From the NCBI GenBank assembly GCA_021323865.1, contig JAJPKF010000019.1:194747-258746 (forward strand): DNA of 64,000 nucleotides, in the 5' to 3' direction. Numbering within the stretch: position 1 is the stretch's first letter; each line of letters opens with the position of its first letter. The translations under genes and the position numbers were made by a program. The notes beneath the pieces were generated by a model, which saw only the letters and a list, made by a program, of their open reading frames with translations, ran no database searches and had not been told where the DNA came from. Source of the stretch: Pseudomonadota bacterium (GTDB lineage: Bacteria > Chloroflexota > UBA5177 > JAJPKF01). This document shows, piece by piece, positions 1-8,774 of the stretch.

Positions 1-843
1 CCACCAGCGGCTCTTCCTGATCGACTGAGATGGCTGCTTGATGTGCGAGGCGAGAGTGGGCCACTGCTGCCCATACTCGATCGTCACGCAGCTCGACGAG
101 CGGACCGTGTCATCGCCGACTCCGAAATGACCCGAGTCGATCTGATCCGACGATGTGGGGTTGAACCGGACAGAATCGACGTGATCACGCAAGGCATGCC
201 CGCTTCCACTCCCGCCTTGGACACGGAGATTCAAGCGTTCCGTGGCAGATTCATTCCTACGGCCACACACCTGGTGGCCTCGCTCGGGCGGCTGGAAGAG
301 CGCAAGGGTGTCGATACGCTCCTGAAGGCCTTCGCGCGTGTGGTCCAGGTACGGCCGAATATCCGCCTGGTGATTGCGGGTGATGGCCCCCAGGAGCCGT
401 TTCGACGCCTGGCTGAGCACCTCGGGATTGCCTCATCTGTCACTTTCTTGGGTTTGCTTTCTGACGGCGAGAGAGATCTCCTGCTGGATGCAGCGGATCT
501 CTTCGTGGCCACGCCGCGATTGGAGGGCTTCGGCCGTACGTGGCTGCAGGCTATGACCCACGGCAAGGCGATTGTGGCGACTCGGACCGGGCTGGCCGCG
601 GATGGCGCGATCAACGACGAGCACGGAGCTGTGGTGCCCATCGACGACGTGGAAACAACGGCGACGGCGATTGCCCGGCTTCTGGAAAACGATGATCTGC
701 GGCGGTCAATCGGGTCCCGCAATCGCCACTGGGTTGAGCAGACGTTTCGATGGGATCGTGCCGCGGTTCAGGTGATCGAAACGTATGAGCGAGCACTGAG
801 CCGGCTCAGAGTCCGAGGAGCGCTGGCAGAGGCCTCCGGATGA
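1..843 (+). CDS. Glycosyltransferase family 4, 5'-truncated by window edge
   Basis: The reading frame is open from the first base, so the gene starts upstream of the window and only about 280 C-terminal residues are present. The visible part is a GT-B fold GT4 enzyme that would transfer a sugar from an activated donor onto a glycan or lipid. The hinge segment VASLGRLEERKGVDTLLKAF opens the donor-binding C-terminal domain. The usual E-x7-E donor signature is EGFGRTWLQAM here, so the second Glu is Gln. An internal GTG at 43 is not a likely start because upstream codons remain in frame and family-like. The stop overlaps the next gene by 4 nt (ATGA), indicating translational coupling in a surface-polysaccharide operon. 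Confidence 0.85.
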   Translation, partial: PPAALPDRLRWLLDVRGESGPLLPILDRHAARRADRVIADSEMTRVDLIRRCGVEPDRIDVITQGMPASTPALDTEIQAFRGRFIPTATHLVASLGRLEERKGVDTLLKAFARVVQVRPNIRLVIAGDGPQEPFRRLAEHLGIASSVTFLGLLSDGERDLLLDAADLFVATPRLEGFGRTWLQAMTHGKAIVATRTGLAADGAINDEHGAVVPIDDVETTATAIARLLENDDLRRSIGSRNRHWVEQTFRWDRAAVQVIETYERALSRLRVRGALAEASG

Positions 844-2432
844 GAGGTCGGTTCAGCATGGCCACCAATCTGCGAGCGAGCGTGCTGAGCAATGCTGCGG
901 GCAATGGTGTCTCGGCCCTGGCGACCGTGATCTCGGTGCCGTTGGTGGTGCACTTCCTGGGTGTTGAACAGTACGGGCTCGTCGGGTTCTACGCCTCGCT
1001 ACAGGGCGTGATCGCCGTACTCGATGCCGGCCTCAACGCCACTTTGAATCGAACACTGGCAGGGCTCTCCGTCCGTTCCGACTCGGAACAGGACATGCGA
1101 GACACAGTGCGAACCCTGGAGTCCTTCTATTGGGGCGGGTCGGCGGTGCTCTGCCTGGCCCTGGTGGGGCTGTCCCGCTTCGCGCAGGACTGGTTCGGGC
1201 AGTCCAACGTCTCCGCGGCGACGGTGCAGACGGCCGTGATGATGATGGGTCTTGCCGTTGCGCTCCAATTTCCATTCGCCCTGTATACGGGTGGCCTCCT
1301 GGGCATGCGCCGTCAAATCCAGCAAAACGTCATCGCGGTGACGTTTGTGCTGCTGAAGACTGTGGGATCGATTCTCATCCTCTGGCTGGTGTCACCAACG
1401 ATCGAGGCATACCTGCTCTGGCAGATCATCACCAACGCGGCTCAATCAGTGGCCACGGGTGGCTTTCTATGGTCCATCCTGCCGCGGGCGCCCCGGCCGT
1501 CCAAACCAAGCCTCGCCCGCTTTCGCGGCCTCTCTGGTTTCGCCACGGGCATGTGGACAGTCAATCTCGGGTTCATCACCCTGGTGCAGGGTCCGCGGTT
1601 CTTAGTGAGTCGGATGCTGGGTCTCAAAGAGTTCGGCTACTACACCGTGGCCTTCGTGGCCGCCACCGGAATGTACTTTCTGGCAACGCCGGTGGTCTCC
1701 GCGGTATTCCCGCGCTTCACGCAGATGGTGGAGCTGGGACAGGAGGAGACCCTTCGTGCGCTCTACCATAAGGCCACCCAACTCATGTCGGTGCTTGCCC
1801 TCCCGCTCGCGGCAGTCCTGGCCTTTCTCGCGCCGCAGGTACTCCTTGCCTGGACTGGGAATCTTGCCGTCGTGCAGGGAAGCAGCAAGATTCTGAGCCT
1901 GTTGGTCGCCGGCACGGCACTTCACCAACTGTTCTCGGTGCCGCAGGTGCTTCAGTTTGCCCACGGTTGGACGAAGCTGTCGGCCTCACTGAACTGGATT
2001 GGGATTCTGGTGCTGCTTCCGTTGACCATCTGGATGACGAGTGCGTTCGGGGCGTCGGGTGCCGCGCTTAGCTGGGTAATCATGACCGGCGGGTATCTAA
2101 CGATTGGCGTAGCGCTGATGCATCGGCGCCTGCTACGGGGTGAAGCCAGGCGCTGGTATCTCAACGACGTGGCGCCGGCAGCCGCCGTCACGGTGGCCGT
2201 CTGCTTGATACTGAGACTCACCCTGCCCGGCACCCATGAACGCTTGGTTGCGGCTGCTGAGGTGCTGCTGTGCTACGGCGTGGCGGCACTTGCCGCGATG
2301 CTCGCCCTTCCAGGACCTCGGGGATGGCTCCGGGAAGCCTTGGCCTCGACGAGTCGACTGCATGTCAGATCGGTTTCAGCTGGTCGAGCTGATGTGCCAG
2401 ATCCGGCGATCGATCCCTACGAGGGTCGGTAA
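840..2432 (+). CDS. Wzx-like polysaccharide flippase (MOP superfamily)
   Basis: A 530-residue polytopic membrane protein with roughly 12-14 hydrophobic segments spread over the whole length, as in O-antigen/teichoic-acid flippases that move lipid-linked oligosaccharides across the cytoplasmic membrane. The N-terminal segment (SNAAGNGVSALATVISVPLV, then FLGVEQYGL) is typical of the polysaccharide biosynthesis protein family. The ATG at 840 overlaps the previous stop; an alternative ATG at 858 has a better-placed GAGAGGT. It lies between a GT4 and a sulfotransferase, which fits export of a sulfated glycan. The substrate cannot be told from sequence. Confidence 0.85.
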   Translation: MRGRFSMATNLRASVLSNAAGNGVSALATVISVPLVVHFLGVEQYGLVGFYASLQGVIAVLDAGLNATLNRTLAGLSVRSDSEQDMRDTVRTLESFYWGGSAVLCLALVGLSRFAQDWFGQSNVSAATVQTAVMMMGLAVALQFPFALYTGGLLGMRRQIQQNVIAVTFVLLKTVGSILILWLVSPTIEAYLLWQIITNAAQSVATGGFLWSILPRAPRPSKPSLARFRGLSGFATGMWTVNLGFITLVQGPRFLVSRMLGLKEFGYYTVAFVAATGMYFLATPVVSAVFPRFTQMVELGQEETLRALYHKATQLMSVLALPLAAVLAFLAPQVLLAWTGNLAVVQGSSKILSLLVAGTALHQLFSVPQVLQFAHGWTKLSASLNWIGILVLLPLTIWMTSAFGASGAALSWVIMTGGYLTIGVALMHRRLLRGEARRWYLNDVAPAAAVTVAVCLILRLTLPGTHERLVAAAEVLLCYGVAALAAMLALPGPRGWLREALASTSRLHVRSVSAGRADVPDPAIDPYEGR

Positions 2433-2472
2433 TGCCGGCTACCGGATACCATCGGCTGAGTAAGGAGCCGAA

Positions 2473-3438
2473 ATGAGTGAGCCAAAGGCGCCGGTCGTCC
2501 TGTCACTGGTTGGTCCCGGCCGTGGCGGCTCGACCGTCATCGGTCGGATCTTGGCCGCTCAGCTCGGAGCGCCATTCCCGGGAGAGACCCGGTCGATGTG
2601 GGACTGGACCGACTTTCAAGGCGGCCCGCTTTGCGAGCGGTCGTGCGGCTGTGGGCGACTCATCTGTGAGTGCCCCTTTTGGGAGCAGGTGATCGCAGAG
2701 GTCCCATCACTTCTTGATCGTCAGTTCGTTGCCGAAGCCGAGCGAATTCATGCCGGGACAATCTCGGCGATGGGCATGCCGCTTTACCTGCTTTCAGCCC
2801 AGAAGTGGCTACGATCGCTTCGACTTCCGCCCGGATACCTTCCCGAGCTCCGCCGCCTCCTGTCGGTGATTGCGGAGAAGCATGGGAGTAGCGTCATCGT
2901 GGATACGTCCAAGTCGCCTCGATACGTGACGCTCCTTCGGGCGGCAGGTGTTGACGTTCGGGTTCTCCAGGTCCTGCGGGACCCCAGAGCGGTGGTCTAC
3001 GGGTGGTCACGCCGGCGTGAGGTCACGGTGGGGAAGAGTGGAAGGGCGCTGCCCAATCTGAGCACGCCTATGCAGTCCCTCACCTGGGACGGGACCATCG
3101 TTCAGTCGTGGCTCCGCTGTCGGGTCGAAGCTACCGCCTGGCACACCGTGCGGTACGAGGATTTCATGAACGATCCCGATGAAGCCATGCGTCGATCCCT
3201 CACAGCCTTGGGGTTTCAGACGACCGCTGAACAGTTTCTCGTGAGACGCGAAGACGGCTGGTACGCAGACCTTCCCGTGCAGCACAGCATGCAGGGCAAC
3301 GAGAACCGAGTCCAGACAGGAGAGGTGCCTCTCCGCATTGACGCTCGATGGCGTACCGAGATGGGGAGCCGGGATCGATTCGTGACCTCGGCTCTCACCT
3401 GGCCACTCGCCGCACTATACGGTTACTGGCTCTGGTAG
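2473..3438 (+). CDS. Sulfotransferase family protein (PAPS-dependent)
   Basis: A 321-residue protein with the two PAPS-binding elements of sulfotransferases: a P-loop-like 5'-phosphosulfate loop GPGRGGSTVIGRIL near residues 14-27 and a 3'-phosphate element LRDPRAVVYGWSRRR near residues 167-181. It would move sulfate from PAPS to a hydroxyl on a glycan or lipid. A short Cys-rich stretch (CERSCGCGRLICECPF, about residues 55-70) is unusual and may bind a metal or form disulfides. An AAGGAG ribosome site lies 5 nt before the ATG. It is the last plus-strand gene of the first glycan cluster and ends tail-to-tail with a GT2 gene 10 nt away. Confidence 0.8.
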   Translation: MSEPKAPVVLSLVGPGRGGSTVIGRILAAQLGAPFPGETRSMWDWTDFQGGPLCERSCGCGRLICECPFWEQVIAEVPSLLDRQFVAEAERIHAGTISAMGMPLYLLSAQKWLRSLRLPPGYLPELRRLLSVIAEKHGSSVIVDTSKSPRYVTLLRAAGVDVRVLQVLRDPRAVVYGWSRRREVTVGKSGRALPNLSTPMQSLTWDGTIVQSWLRCRVEATAWHTVRYEDFMNDPDEAMRRSLTALGFQTTAEQFLVRREDGWYADLPVQHSMQGNENRVQTGEVPLRIDARWRTEMGSRDRFVTSALTWPLAALYGYWLW

Positions 3439-3448
3439 ACCCGCCTGA

Positions 3449-4561
3449 TTAGGACCGGCGGCTGTACTCCGGTGGCTCAATGGACGAGTCCAGGCTCTGC
3501 AATGATCGCTGCGACGCGAAGCCTCTGTGGATCTCGTCCTCGATCCGTCGTAGGAAGTGCTCGAGGCTATTCAGAATCAGGCCGGTGACGGCGAGAAGCA
3601 TGCCGACGATGATCAACAGGGAGCTGAGAATGGCCGTGCCGAACAGCACGACGTGGCGAATCTCCACCGTGTTGACGACGTAGAGGCCCACGCAGAATCC
3701 GGCGACCATGAGGGCCGTGCCCGTCCCGCTAAGAAATGCCAGTGGCCGGCGTCGGACGACAAGCCCGAGGATGGCTTCGATGACCTCCAGACCATGAACA
3801 ACCGGATTGCGTTTGTTCCCGTCGAGGTACTGCACGCTGATCGGCACCTCGAGCACCCGTAGCGCGGAGCGCTCGATCAGAAACTGCATCTCAGATTCCA
3901 TGGCCAGTCCGCGACTGCGGAAGTGCAGCTTCTTCAAGGCTTCCGGCGAAAATGCTCGGAACCCGCTTTGCGAGTCGGTTGAGGTGGTCCCGCTAGTGGC
4001 GTTCGTCAGGCGGGTGAGGGTGTGCTGACCAACCCGCCTCCAGGCCGGAATGCTGCTCTGTGTGTCCAGGAACCGCGAGCCGATGACCACGTCCGCTTGA
4101 TCTTCCAGAATGGGTCTGACCAGCAGGGGAATTTCGGCTGCATCATGCTGTGCATCGGCATCGAGGCACACGACCACGGCAGCGTTGAGCTCCCGCGCGC
4201 GCTCGAAGCCCACATTGAGCGCTGCGCCCTTGCCGCGATTGACCCCAAGGCTCATGACCTCGGCCCCGGCCGCCCGTGCAAAGGCAGCGGTACGATCTTC
4301 TGAACCGTCGTCGACCACGATCACCCGGCGGGCACATTGGCGAGCGGAGACGACGACGCTGCCGATGAAGCGCTCCTCGTTATGCGCGGGGATCACAGCC
4401 ACGACATAGGGAGCGAGCGCAACGGAGCTCATCGGGAGAAAGCCTTCGGTTGATTGGAGGTCGACACTATCGGCGGCGCCAGTATTCGATTTGAGAGACT
4501 GCCCCTCTGAAGGCGAAACCTCCGGCTTACCGATGCCCGGTTCGGTCGCCGCCATCTTCAT
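3449..4561 (-). CDS. Family 2 glycosyltransferase with C-terminal membrane anchor
   Basis: A 370-residue protein with an N-terminal GT-A domain: VIPAHNEE opens the nucleotide-sugar fold, VVDDGSEDRT follows, and LDADAQHD supplies the DxD metal site. Two hydrophobic segments near residues 275-345 resemble those of polyprenol-phosphate mannose/glucose synthases, which load a sugar onto undecaprenyl phosphate at the membrane. The start at 4561 is preceded by GAGGG; an internal ATG at 4432 would remove a 43-residue low-complexity leader and is possible. It is transcribed against the flippase/sulfotransferase operon. Confidence 0.85.
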   Translation of the reverse strand: MKMAATEPGIGKPEVSPSEGQSLKSNTGAADSVDLQSTEGFLPMSSVALAPYVVAVIPAHNEERFIGSVVVSARQCARRVIVVDDGSEDRTAAFARAAGAEVMSLGVNRGKGAALNVGFERARELNAAVVVCLDADAQHDAAEIPLLVRPILEDQADVVIGSRFLDTQSSIPAWRRVGQHTLTRLTNATSGTTSTDSQSGFRAFSPEALKKLHFRSRGLAMESEMQFLIERSALRVLEVPISVQYLDGNKRNPVVHGLEVIEAILGLVVRRRPLAFLSGTGTALMVAGFCVGLYVVNTVEIRHVVLFGTAILSSLLIIVGMLLAVTGLILNSLEHFLRRIEDEIHRGFASQRSLQSLDSSIEPPEYSRRS

Positions 4562-4724
4562 CCCCTATCCCTCGAACGAGTCACGCATGACTGACGCGAA
4601 GCGCCGCCCTGCGCTCGGCATACCGTAAGCGGCGCGACCTCGATCGAACTCATCCTTCCGCAGCGAGTCCTGATTGGGAGTATAGCAAAGTGACTCTGAA
4701 GATGCCAAAGCCAACACACTTGTG

Positions 4725-4758
4725 GGAAACGAAAAAGACCCGAGCTATCTAGCTCGGG
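4725..4758 (-). terminator. Rho-independent terminator of the small membrane gene
   Basis: Perfect 8-bp inverted repeat CCCGAGCT/AGCTCGGG at 4739-4758 with an ATCT/AGAT loop. Read on the minus strand it is followed by TCTTTTTCGTTT. It lies 27 nt beyond the stop of the minus-strand small membrane protein gene. Confidence 0.85.
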
Positions 4759-4785
4759 CCTCAGAGTTCGCGCTTCTTGCTGGTG

Positions 4786-5040
4786 TTACAGCGCCTGAGC
4801 GATGTGACCTGCGACGATGACCGCGAAGGCGAACAGGAGCGGAATGACTCCGATGTTCAGGATGCGAGACCAGCGAAGGCCACGACCACTATCTCCAGGT
4901 CCAGATCCGGCGATCTCCTTCAGGACAAGGAACCCAATGAGGGCAAGCGTGCAGATGACGCCCAAGCCCGCCACGATGCCCGTGGTGGTTACGGTGGTGA
5001 TGGTGCTCGTGGTGACGGTCGATGTAATGCCGAGAAACAT
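4786..5040 (-). CDS. Small Thr-rich two-helix membrane protein, unknown function
   Basis: An 84-residue protein not recognised as any named family. A Thr-rich N-terminus (TSTVTTSTITTVTTTG) leads into a first hydrophobic helix (about residues 21-42), a polar Gly/Ser/Arg linker (SGPGDSGRGLRWSR) and a second helix (about residues 60-82). The ATG at 5040 is chosen over the upstream in-frame ATG at 5070 because GGAGG lies 4 nt before it. It is a single-gene unit with a near-consensus promoter upstream and an intrinsic terminator downstream. Function unknown; a small integral membrane protein is all that can be supported. Confidence 0.7.
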   Translation of the reverse strand: MFLGITSTVTTSTITTVTTTGIVAGLGVICTLALIGFLVLKEIAGSGPGDSGRGLRWSRILNIGVIPLLFAFAVIVAGHIAQAL

Positions 5041-5088
5041 GATTCCTCCATTTGTGAGGTGGGCCGTCATCTGAACCCTACTGGTGCC

Positions 5089-5117
5089 AGTCTAACTGAT
5101 TGCCTACGGGCTGTCAA
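5089..5117 (-). promoter_or_regulatory. Sigma-70-type promoter for small membrane protein
   Basis: On the minus strand TTGACA (5112-5117) is followed after exactly 17 nt by TAGACT (5089-5094). This perfect -35 and near-consensus -10 lie about 50 nt before the small-protein start. Confidence 0.7.
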
Positions 5118-5149
5118 GGGGACAAATCTGGCGCCAAGTCCACACGAAT

Positions 5150-6052
5150 TCAGGCCACACCCGGCTCGTTGCCGCGGCTGTCTTCCGGCCTTTCAGGTGC
5201 GGGCCAGGCCGGCACAAACATCAACCACTGGTCAGGCGCGCGCCGTATGAGCGCCTCTGCCGTCTGCATGATCAGACGTGTGTTCTCCACGATGTCCGTA
5301 TCGACGTCTTCCGTCCTTCGGAGAGACAGGGGGCCGAAAAGATATGCTTCGAAGTCCTGGCCGCGACGCAGTCCGCAGGCCATGATCACCTCGGCCGCGG
5401 AGTTACGCGCCAGCCAGGCAGGCCCTCGTGAGGCACGGAACGGCCGCCCAAAGAAGGAGACGGAAACGCCAGAACCCGCGACGTTGCGGTCGCACAGGAG
5501 GCCCACGGTCTCGCCGGCTCGCAGGGATCGTAGCAGCGGTCGAGGGCTGCTGCTGGTCGGTACCACCCGAATGCCGAACGCCGACCGTAGCCGCTGAATA
5601 CGACGGAAGAGCCTCTCCGGCTGCATTCGCTCGACCGGGACCGCGAAAGGGAAGCCGCGTGCCGCCACAATCTGTCCGGCTAGATCGATGTTGCCCAGAT
5701 GAACGCCGAGCAGAATGACACCGCCCCCACGTGTTACCGCTTGTTCAAACACCTGCCAGCCGTGGAGCTGCACTCGTTGCTCCAGCTCTTCGGGTTGGAC
5801 GGCGGCCAAACGAAGCGTGTCGACCCAGTTGCATGCGTTGACCGTGAAGGCGTGTCGGGCAGCGCGCCGCACGGCACTCGATTGCGCCGGCAGCCCCATG
5901 ACGACGGCGAGGTTGGATTTGATGTTCTGGCGCGCCTGCAAAGCCACGAGATAGGCCATTGAGCCTGCGAGACGGGCAAGGAGGTAGGCGAGGCTTCGGG
6001 GGATGTACGGAACCAACAGCGAACCGAGTGTGAGGGTCAAGTAGAGTCCCAC
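5150..6052 (-). CDS. LpxL/HtrB-type lysophospholipid acyltransferase (copy 1)
   Basis: A 300-residue protein of the lipid A/PIM acyltransferase family. The catalytic H-x4-D is HLGNID at residues 118-123 after the typical GGGVILLGV strand, and the acceptor-site region FFGRPFRASRGPAWLA follows. Such enzymes transfer an acyl chain from acyl-CoA or acyl-ACP to a glycolipid at the cytoplasmic membrane. It lies 45 nt after the second Ycf48-like gene and probably ends that operon. A paralogue is at 9360-10268. With no lipid A genes in view, an inositol- or glycolipid acceptor like that of actinobacterial PatA is as likely as lipid A. Confidence 0.8.
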   Translation of the reverse strand: MGLYLTLTLGSLLVPYIPRSLAYLLARLAGSMAYLVALQARQNIKSNLAVVMGLPAQSSAVRRAARHAFTVNACNWVDTLRLAAVQPEELEQRVQLHGWQVFEQAVTRGGGVILLGVHLGNIDLAGQIVAARGFPFAVPVERMQPERLFRRIQRLRSAFGIRVVPTSSSPRPLLRSLRAGETVGLLCDRNVAGSGVSVSFFGRPFRASRGPAWLARNSAAEVIMACGLRRGQDFEAYLFGPLSLRRTEDVDTDIVENTRLIMQTAEALIRRAPDQWLMFVPAWPAPERPEDSRGNEPGVA

Positions 6053-6097
6053 TAGAGCGGGGCGCTGTATCGGCCGGTCGGCGCACCTGTCGACGGA

Positions 6098-7339
6098 TTA
6101 GGGATGAGGACTCAGACCCTGCCAGTGCCGACCACCATCGGTCGTATGCTCGAGACCCAACACCTTGGAGCTGCAGCTCAGGGGCTGAGGTATCGTGACC
6201 CACGCTTCACGGGGACCGGTGACGGCCAAATTCGTTCCGCCGAGCCCCGAAAAACAGGGGAGAGAGGCGTGCCACGAGATCCCTCCATCACTGGTCGCCG
6301 CGACCGCCCCTGTGGTCGGATCCAGGTAGGTGACCCAACCGCTTTGGCGTTTCGGAAAGTCGATGGAGGTGATGACGCATCCGCCGGTCGCGTGCCGACC
6401 CGTCCAATGATGCCCACCGTCCACCGTCTCGAAGATTGCGGGTGGAGCGCAGGTCGAGCCGAGCGGAGCAGGACGAACGAGGCCGCTGTTGAGACCAATG
6501 ACACCGAGATTCGGGCTGCCGAAGTACGTCGCAGATGAACAGGCGAGCGGACCCTGCCGGCTGAGCACTCTGCTCCAGGTCCGAGCGCTGTTGTGGCTGG
6601 TGTACAGCGTGGTGGAACACGATTGACCCGACCAGTTCACGCCGAAGCTGGCCGACGTCCCCCAGGCGAAGGAGCTGCCGATGCGCCCGATGGGAATCAC
6701 CGTCGAGGTCGTGGCCAGGAACCGGTGCCATGACTTGCCCCCATTGCCCGTCTCCCACACACTGATGGCGCACTTTGGACGGCAGGCCCGGGAGAGAACC
6801 GCCGCACGGCTGGGGGTTAGGAAGCGATAGCCGATGATGAGCGCTTGCAGAGGCAGCCGGAAGACCGTGTGCCAGCTGGTGCCGCCGTTATCGGTGCGAA
6901 AGACCTTCTGAGAACAGAGACGGCTGCGACAGGAAGTGAGCAGCGGGTACCCGGCGCTCATGGCCCACGCGTTTGATCGCGTCACAAACCTCATCGCGGT
7001 AGGCGAAAAGGGCAGGCGCCGAGACTTCCAGTTCTTGCCGTCATTCGCAGTCGTCAGTAACGAGAAGCGGCCGTTGGCCTCGGCCACCACGTTGCCATGC
7101 AGACGATCGAGGAAAAACGGCCAGATGTACGTCGTTGTATGAGCCGTGTGTCTCGCAATCCGATGGGTGTGACCTTTGGAGCCTCGAGGGTGATGAACGC
7201 CATGGGGATGTGCCTTCTTGACCGGCGCAGTGATGCCCCGGGCCAGGCTGGCACCCGAGATGGCGGATAGCGCCACGGCCAGTGAAGCGCCGATGACGAT
7301 GATCGTTGCGATGGTTCTCCTCGGAGCTTGACTCATCAC
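6098..7339 (-). CDS. Secreted Ycf48/Asp-box beta-propeller protein (copy 2)
   Basis: A 413-residue protein with an N-terminal hydrophobic segment (about residues 8-30; signal peptide or anchor), a His-rich linker (KKAHPHGVHHPRGSKGHTHR) and repeated Asp-box-like turns such as TDNGGTSW, TGNGGKSW, TVDGGHHW, TSDGGISW and TTDGGRHW. These repeats mark BNR/sialidase-like and Ycf48-like propellers. Many Cys (for example CRSRLC, CRPKC) suggest disulfides outside the cytoplasm. It follows its paralogue by 11 nt, so the two are co-transcribed. No catalytic sialidase residues are evident. A structural or glycan-binding role is an inference. Confidence 0.7.
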   Translation of the reverse strand: MMSQAPRRTIATIIVIGASLAVALSAISGASLARGITAPVKKAHPHGVHHPRGSKGHTHRIARHTAHTTTYIWPFFLDRLHGNVVAEANGRFSLLTTANDGKNWKSRRLPFSPTAMRFVTRSNAWAMSAGYPLLTSCRSRLCSQKVFRTDNGGTSWHTVFRLPLQALIIGYRFLTPSRAAVLSRACRPKCAISVWETGNGGKSWHRFLATTSTVIPIGRIGSSFAWGTSASFGVNWSGQSCSTTLYTSHNSARTWSRVLSRQGPLACSSATYFGSPNLGVIGLNSGLVRPAPLGSTCAPPAIFETVDGGHHWTGRHATGGCVITSIDFPKRQSGWVTYLDPTTGAVAATSDGGISWHASLPCFSGLGGTNLAVTGPREAWVTIPQPLSCSSKVLGLEHTTDGGRHWQGLSPHP

Positions 7340-7350
7340 GGATCAGGCCC

Positions 7351-8673
7351 TCACAGATGGCTCGGAAGTGTGATGCGAGACCACGTGTGTCCTCCATCAC
7401 TCGTCTGTAGAAGCGTGGACTTCAATGCCCCGGCTCGCCTGCCATACCCCCAGATTACGCCCGAATACTGATCGAAGAAACGGAGCCCCCCGGGCCGGAA
7501 CCGAGAGTCAAGCGGCGAGGGGAGTGTTGTCCAAGAGTGACCGCCCGTTGCTGTCAGGATGAACTTGTGTTCGGTGGCGAATGCCCAAACTCCGGGGCCG
7601 ACAAAGGCCGATGCGGGGTCTGTATTCGTAAAGGGATCTGAGTGTGCCGCCCAGTCGTAGGTCAGCGGAATCTTGACGGGAGCGCCAATGCTCGCTCCAG
7701 TTTTGTTCAGCCGGTACACAAAGTACTGGCTGGATCCATGAATTTCGCGTCCCCTCAAATAGGCAGCGGCCGCCAGGGGGTCGTACGCAACTCCGGAGAT
7801 CTCCGAAACTCCGGGCAGCTGCTGGACGGAGAGCAGCGCCTGGCTCGGGCGTCGGACCGGGGGAACGGGCACGGCCCGGCCGGTCCAGGTCTTCCCGCCA
7901 TTCACGCTGAAGTAGTTGATCACAGTCGAAAGGCTGGGAGCCAGCGGCAGCACCGCAATGCGCCCACTTCCGGACTGACGCACAGCGTTCTGGAAGGCCG
8001 GAATAAAGAGTCCTCCGGGCAGCACGACCGGTGTGGAATTGACCACTGTGTGCCAGCTGTTCCCGCCGTCGTTGGTGCCAAACATGGTTGCCGACTCGCC
8101 CTTGGTGAGGCCGCCTCGTATGACCAGAAGCAGCCCACTCTTCGGGCTACTGAAGTTGAACGTGACGAGACCGCCGGCGGAAACTTTCGGTAGGAGCACC
8201 GGAACCCAGTGGAGGCCACCATCGACCGTGCGGTACAGCACCTGACGCTTGGGGTTGGGAACCGTCCCCTGGGCCGTGTATGTGAAGCCATGAGTGGTGT
8301 CTACGAACTGCATGGATGTTCCCAGCACTCCGAATCTGGAGCCCGTGCTGCCCAGCGGAAAGTCGAGCTGCTTGTGCCAGGTTCTTCCGCCGTTGGTGGT
8401 CTTGAATGTCGCTGCCTGGCTGGAACCCGGGTCTCCCAGGGTGATCCATCCTTCATCGGGGCTGACGAATGCCGCCGATCCAATCACCAGAGTCGGCGCT
8501 GAAGCCCCGAGGCCGGCCAGCCTGGCCACGCCGCTCCCGACGATTGCTGCGATCACAACCACAATGGCGATCGTAGCCGCCACCGTGCCTCGGGATCGCT
8601 TGGGTCGCGCCTGTCGAGGCCGTCTCGCCGCCGCTCGTCGTTTCGGCGTTTGCTCAGCTTCCCTGGTCGTCAA
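7351..8673 (-). CDS. Membrane-anchored Ycf48/Asp-box beta-propeller protein (copy 1)
   Basis: A 440-residue protein with a basic cytoplasmic N-terminus (about 28 residues rich in Arg/Lys), one transmembrane helix (about residues 29-52) and an extracytoplasmic propeller with Asp-box-like turns: TTNGGRTW, TVDGGLHW, TNDGGNSW, SVNGGKTW and TSDGGHTW. The start appears to be TTG at 8673. It heads a minus-strand unit with a paralogue and an acyltransferase. Unlike copy 2 it is nearly Cys-free and has no His-rich linker, so the pair has diverged in its environment or partners. Function unknown. Confidence 0.7.
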   Translation of the reverse strand: MTTREAEQTPKRRAAARRPRQARPKRSRGTVAATIAIVVVIAAIVGSGVARLAGLGASAPTLVIGSAAFVSPDEGWITLGDPGSSQAATFKTTNGGRTWHKQLDFPLGSTGSRFGVLGTSMQFVDTTHGFTYTAQGTVPNPKRQVLYRTVDGGLHWVPVLLPKVSAGGLVTFNFSSPKSGLLLVIRGGLTKGESATMFGTNDGGNSWHTVVNSTPVVLPGGLFIPAFQNAVRQSGSGRIAVLPLAPSLSTVINYFSVNGGKTWTGRAVPVPPVRRPSQALLSVQQLPGVSEISGVAYDPLAAAAYLRGREIHGSSQYFVYRLNKTGASIGAPVKIPLTYDWAAHSDPFTNTDPASAFVGPGVWAFATEHKFILTATGGHSWTTLPSPLDSRFRPGGLRFFDQYSGVIWGYGRRAGALKSTLLQTSDGGHTWSRITLPSHL

Positions 8674-8747
8674 TCCACCGCATCCCCTTATCGCCCGTCA
8701 GGCAAGGCGCTGCCGAGCCTCCGTTTGCAAAACAAACCCATAGTAAT

Positions 8748-8761
8748 CCGCGTCAGCGCGG
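8748..8761 (-). terminator. Weak hairpin after rmlC
   Basis: CCGCG-TCAG-CGCGG lies 13 nt past the rmlC stop. On the minus strand it is followed by mixed sequence and only then a TTTGTTTT run about 17 nt later, so it is at best a weak terminator. Confidence 0.35.
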
Positions 8762-8774
8762 AAACCCACAGCCG

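Noticed and set aside
4985..5030. GGTGGTGATGGT-type repeat
   Set aside because: It is the complement of Thr codons in the Thr-rich N-terminus of the small membrane protein, not an independent repeat.
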